From the NCBI GenBank assembly GCA_016801845.1, contig CM028906.1, positions 4,450,501 to 4,514,500 of the forward strand: 64,000 bases of DNA. Reading direction: 5' to 3'. The position numbers and the translations under genes were made by a program. This stretch comes from Polydactylus sextarius (Eukaryota > Chordata > Actinopteri > Polynemidae). This document shows, piece by piece, positions 60,501 to 64,000 of this stretch; position 1 is the stretch's first letter, and each line of letters opens with the position of its first letter. The notes under the pieces are model-generated. The model was not told the DNA's origin, made no database searches, and was given only the letters and a program-made list of their open reading frames with translations.

Positions 60501-62288
60501 AACATTCATTTATCATTGTTCTTTTTCTCTCTATATCTTACTAGTTTTTCTTTCATCATTTCTTGATCTTGATCACTGTGGATGCAAAACCAAAATGACC
60601 TGTGGCTTATTTTGTGTTTCTCAATAATAGCACAAGTAAAATAATGGTGTTAATTTGTAGATGAGTCACCTTGGGCAGCGTCCCTTCTCCTGTCCTCACT
60701 GTGACAAGACCTATGGGCTGAAGCGGGACCTGAAGGAACACATGGTCCTGCACACCGGAGAGAAACCTTACACCTGCGAACACTGTGGGAAGGCATTCGC
60801 ACGCCGCCCGTCCCTACGCATCCATCGCCTCCTCCACTGCAGCAGAATGATCTACACGCAGCCTCCCAAGGTAGCGACGTGCTTTACTCTGCACAGTTGA
60901 CTGCTCAAGTTCACTAATTTGCAGTGACATGTTTGAATTATTGCTTATTTACAGCAGATTGCTAAATTAATCCTGATGTATGGTGTTTCTCCTGATATTC
61001 ACAATCAGCATGGAGGATTATTTCTCATTTGCTGCCCATGTCTCTGTGTCCACACAGCTTAAGCACGTTTTGAAAATCCTTCATGTAACATCTTTAAATT
61101 TACATGCTGCTCTTGTTGTTCTTGTTTCTCCCCAAACATCTGCTGGAACATTAAGTATTTGGAAAGAGGACAAATAAACATGCTCCATTTAATTTTAGAA
61201 ATTTCTCTCCCAGGTGCAGTGTACACTCTGCCCCAAGCTGCTGGCCAACTTCGGCTCTCTGAGGAACCACATGAAACTCCACACGGGGGAAAAACCTCAC
61301 ATCTGTCAGCACTGTGGGAAGTGCTTCAGACAGAAAGGTAACGTCTTCAGCCCAGGTCTGCAACGCTGCTTTAGCCAGATGTTTCTCTGCCCACAGACCT
61401 TGTTAAAGGCCAGTAGGTTGAACAGACCTCCTGAATGATGAGTAAACAAAGTAATCTAGCAACACCAGGTAATAAATAGAGCAGCACTCAGTGTATGCCA
61501 GCGTTTGGCCTCAGCCACCTTCTCCTTTTCTTCTTTAACCATTAAAAGTGCACACTGAGATGAAGTAGTTGTAGTTGATGTAGTTTCAAAGTACCAAACA
61601 TAAGCAGTCTAAATACAACTTTATTTGTTTTCCATGAAAAATGGATCCATTTAGCAACATGGGTTCTTGTCAATATACATAAGTGTGATCTGGCAGCGGC
61701 ACATTTTCATATCCTTCCTCTGAAGACACCTGTAGTGCTGCATTTCAGGTTTAGCTAGCTGCTCTGACACTCTCATTTACATCAGTTAAATTGATTTGAT
61801 TATTTACAACAAGAGACAATCACACTTTTGTTTTGTGTAGCAGAGAGGAGAGGGTGCGTCTCCAGCTGTGATCAGTTCCTGCAATTTATGTTTTCATTCG
61901 TCACAGTGACAGCATCAATGTTGTGGCAGGACCAGACCTCAATCTCACACGTTGTTAGACAAATGCATATTCACTCTGCTCATCCCACACTGTGGCCCCT
62001 GACAAGAGTCTGAGTGTGTCCTTATCTCCCTGTCTGACTGTCAATCTGTATCAGGAAACCTGGATTGCCATATGAGAATCCACAGTGGGGAGAAGCCGTA
62101 TCCCTGCTCAGAGTGCAACCAGAGTTTCTCCCAGAAGCCTGAGCTCCGCCGACACATGCTCTCCCACACCGGAGGAGGGTTCCTCTGTAGCTACTGTGGC
62201 AAATCTCTGAGGGACCCGCACAGCCTGAAGTCCCACGAGAGGCTGCACACGGGAGAGAGACCGCATTGCTGCCCCATCTGTGGAAAAG
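54564..62288 (+). CDS. znf408: ZNF408 (PRDM17) zinc-finger protein, 3' end beyond window
   Basis: A transcription factor with a PR/SET-like domain and a C2H2 array; the human gene is linked to exudative vitreoretinopathy and retinitis pigmentosa. Coding exons: 54564-54845, 55689-55747, 57181-57395, 59302-60056, 60661-60870, 61214-61337 and 62055-62288, phases agreeing, about 626 residues so far. Exons 1-3 hold the PR-like region (LPRGFAVGPSQL, RLGLWWVGR, VRPGSELLLYDD; human has LPRGLALGPS, RLGVWCVG, PGSELLL). Exon 4 is a polar linker ending in fingers 1-2 (YRCSSCGKKFFQLGHLKKH). Later exons hold fingers 3-8, including FARRPSLRIHR, LANFGSLRNHMKLHTGEKP and RDPHSLKSHERLHTGERP. Finger 9 is cut after CCPICGKG at a donor (GTTAAG). 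Human ZNF408 has ten fingers. Finger 2 spans the exon 4/5 junction. Confidence 0.93.
58239..58293. repeat. (TTAGA)n pentanucleotide array
   Basis: About eleven near-perfect units of TTAGA/GATTA. Confidence 0.95.
58391..58810. repeat. Degenerate C-poor tandem stretch
   Basis: Words such as GGTTCTAGTAGTGACTGAGG, AGGTTCTAGTGGGA, AGGTTTTAGTTGTTACTGAG and GAAGGTTCTGTTG recur at loose spacing on one strand. It looks like an old minisatellite with units of roughly 20-30 bp. Confidence 0.5.
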
Positions 62289-64000
62289 GTTAAGATATGA
62301 TATTGCAATTTAAAAGTCTAATGCAAGACCTCAAATGCCTCAAATGTTAATTCTAGAAGTTTTGCTCCCATTTTTTCAGAGTTTGAAAACTTTTTCAAAA
62401 ATCTACACATAGAAGATTTAAACTTGATTCAACTAACTTTTTGTCAAACTAACTTCTGAGCTTTTACACCAATAAGAAAAGTTCAATTGAACCTAAACAT
62501 TAAATTTGCAAACTGTAATAACAATATGTTAATAAGTGAAAATATGCAGTAGTACAGCTCATACACCACCTTTTATCACTCCTATCTACAACCTATGATC
62601 CAACTCCAGGTTGGGTCAGGATTTTTTTTTTATTATTAATCAGTTGTCTGAAAACATTTATCAGACATCACACATATCTCCCTGGAAACACTAAATTCTT
62701 CATTCTTCACGTTTCAAACCTTCAGTTGAACTCCACACCCGCTGAACACAGACTCTGATGTGTGACAGACTCTCAAACACATTTTATATTAACGATTTAT
62801 TCAAAACATCTCAGCTCGCACATAGTACACATCACGTTTTAAGACCTTGCAGTGAAGGAAATCAACATTCTGATTAAAATACAAAAAAAACAAAATGTTC
62901 CCAGAAAATATTTATTTTCTCTATTTTATTTTCTTGGTCTAAAATTTTGACCCTTTGATTTTGTTGTGCTGAGGGAAGCAGAAACAAAGAAAATGAAAAA
63001 TTAGTTAATGAAAAAAAACAGTCGGGTACACGAAGCAAACACTGATCAATTCTCCTCCAACCAACCTTGTTTGTCTGGCTCAGCGGCTGCAGATGTTGTG
63101 TGGGGGTGGAGAACAAACTGCTGGTGACAACTACATCGACAGAAACAAAACAATGAGCTGAGGTTATTTGTTATCCATTGTGACCAACTGACACAGATGA
63201 CAATAAAAAATCTTATTTTATAATTTCTCTAAAATAAAAGTTGTTTAGGGTAAAGTTGGTTCATTTTTGCTCACGATATTTTTGTTGTGTTATTTGTTTC
63301 TAAGTTTTTCTGGACATGAACCCCACAGGAACAGTCAAGTATCCAATAAAATGTACATTTTTCAGTCACTATTTGAGACATCATTGCTGAAACCTTTTAA
63401 TTTCACATTAAATTCTATACATTTTGTGCATGTGTCTGCTTCACAAATTGCTTAATTAATTTAAGCAGTTTTCAGTGGCTTCACATTCATTGTACAAATT
63501 AATTTAAAGGAAAAGTCACAAAAGTCAAAGACATTAATTAAATAAAAGTACTGGTTTTGTGTTTTTAAGCACAGCAGCAAAACAAACATTATATAACATT
63601 TTTTTCCATGTATTTTTCTAACCACATTTATAAAACAGAAGGTCTTTTTAATGGTAATTAGTGGATTAATTAATCTGTAGTAATTAACCATGGATGTCCT
63701 CTATGCTCTGTGACGCTCATTATCAGTGTCCTTGCTCAAAACAACACAGTGAAAATACTATGTGTTTTTTTTTTAATTCAATTGATTCATTCGAAAATAC
63801 TATTTCATAAATTTTAAGACAAATTTACTCAAAAAGCTACAGAAAGCTTCTGAAAGCTGCAGTTCTGGTTTGCGGTGCAATTAAATGAAAACCAGAGCAA
63901 ACACGAGGTTCACAAAAGTTTTAATGAAGCAAACAAGTGTTTTATTCTCTTGGTTTTCTCAAATATTTAATAAGGTGTTCTTTTAGATGAGAAAATTCAA
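62289..64000. other. znf408 intron, running off the window
   Basis: AT-rich. I searched it by eye for the remaining finger exon (a CxxC finger continuing from CGK and ending before the stop) and found none, so the last exon(s) should lie to the right of the window. Confidence 0.5.

Noticed and set aside
1..64000. CRISPR arrays, tRNA or rRNA genes, phage or plasmid features
   Set aside because: None seen. The only B-box-like match (about 30412) is part of a SINE fragment, and the repeats are microsatellites or fish transposons.

Overview
The window is nuclear DNA from a ray-finned (teleost) fish, most likely a percomorph. The genes are split into many short exons by GT-AG introns. The DNA between them is AT-rich and full of CA/GT, AT and CCT microsatellites, and it carries typical fish interspersed repeats: hAT-type elements with GATATCGG-rich ends, degenerate L2-like LINE tails and a Tc1/mariner relic. 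The proteins align to vertebrate families. I saw no bacterial operons, CRISPR arrays, rRNA or tRNA genes.

Layout: 1-12.7 kb is gene-poor and holds repeats plus the likely 3' UTR of cd151. 12.7-36.7 kb is cd151 on the minus strand: seven coding exons for a 253-residue tetraspanin, introns up to 10.2 kb, and a 5' non-coding exon near 36.5 kb. 39.7-42.3 kb is tmem138 on the plus strand, four exons. 42.3-52.0 kb is cfap70 (ttc18) on the minus strand: 26 coding exons and about 1030 residues, reconstructed with splice phase agreeing at every junction. 54.5-62.3 kb is znf408 (PRDM17) on the plus strand: seven coding exons, running off the right end inside its ninth zinc finger.

How the genes relate: tmem138 (ciliary transition zone) and cfap70 (motile-cilium axoneme) converge tail to tail, with stop codons about 535 bp apart and probably overlapping 3' UTRs. 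A good RFX X-box lies about 70 bp upstream of the cfap70 start codon, as expected for a ciliary gene. cd151 (integrin-partner tetraspanin) and znf408 (transcription factor linked in humans to retinal vessel disease and retinal dystrophy) flank the pair and are not known to act with it.

I found no new multi-gene system. The best leads are: a frame-neutral cfap70 exon bracketed by complementary (UG)n and (CA)n tracts; a tmem138 first exon with no in-frame ATG, where the family's start Met is a Thr codon; an apparently undescribed repeat family in three copies around cd151; and a perfect 38-bp palindrome inside a LINE relic. Exon borders come from reading splice signals, phase and family similarity by eye; no alignment or transcript data were available.
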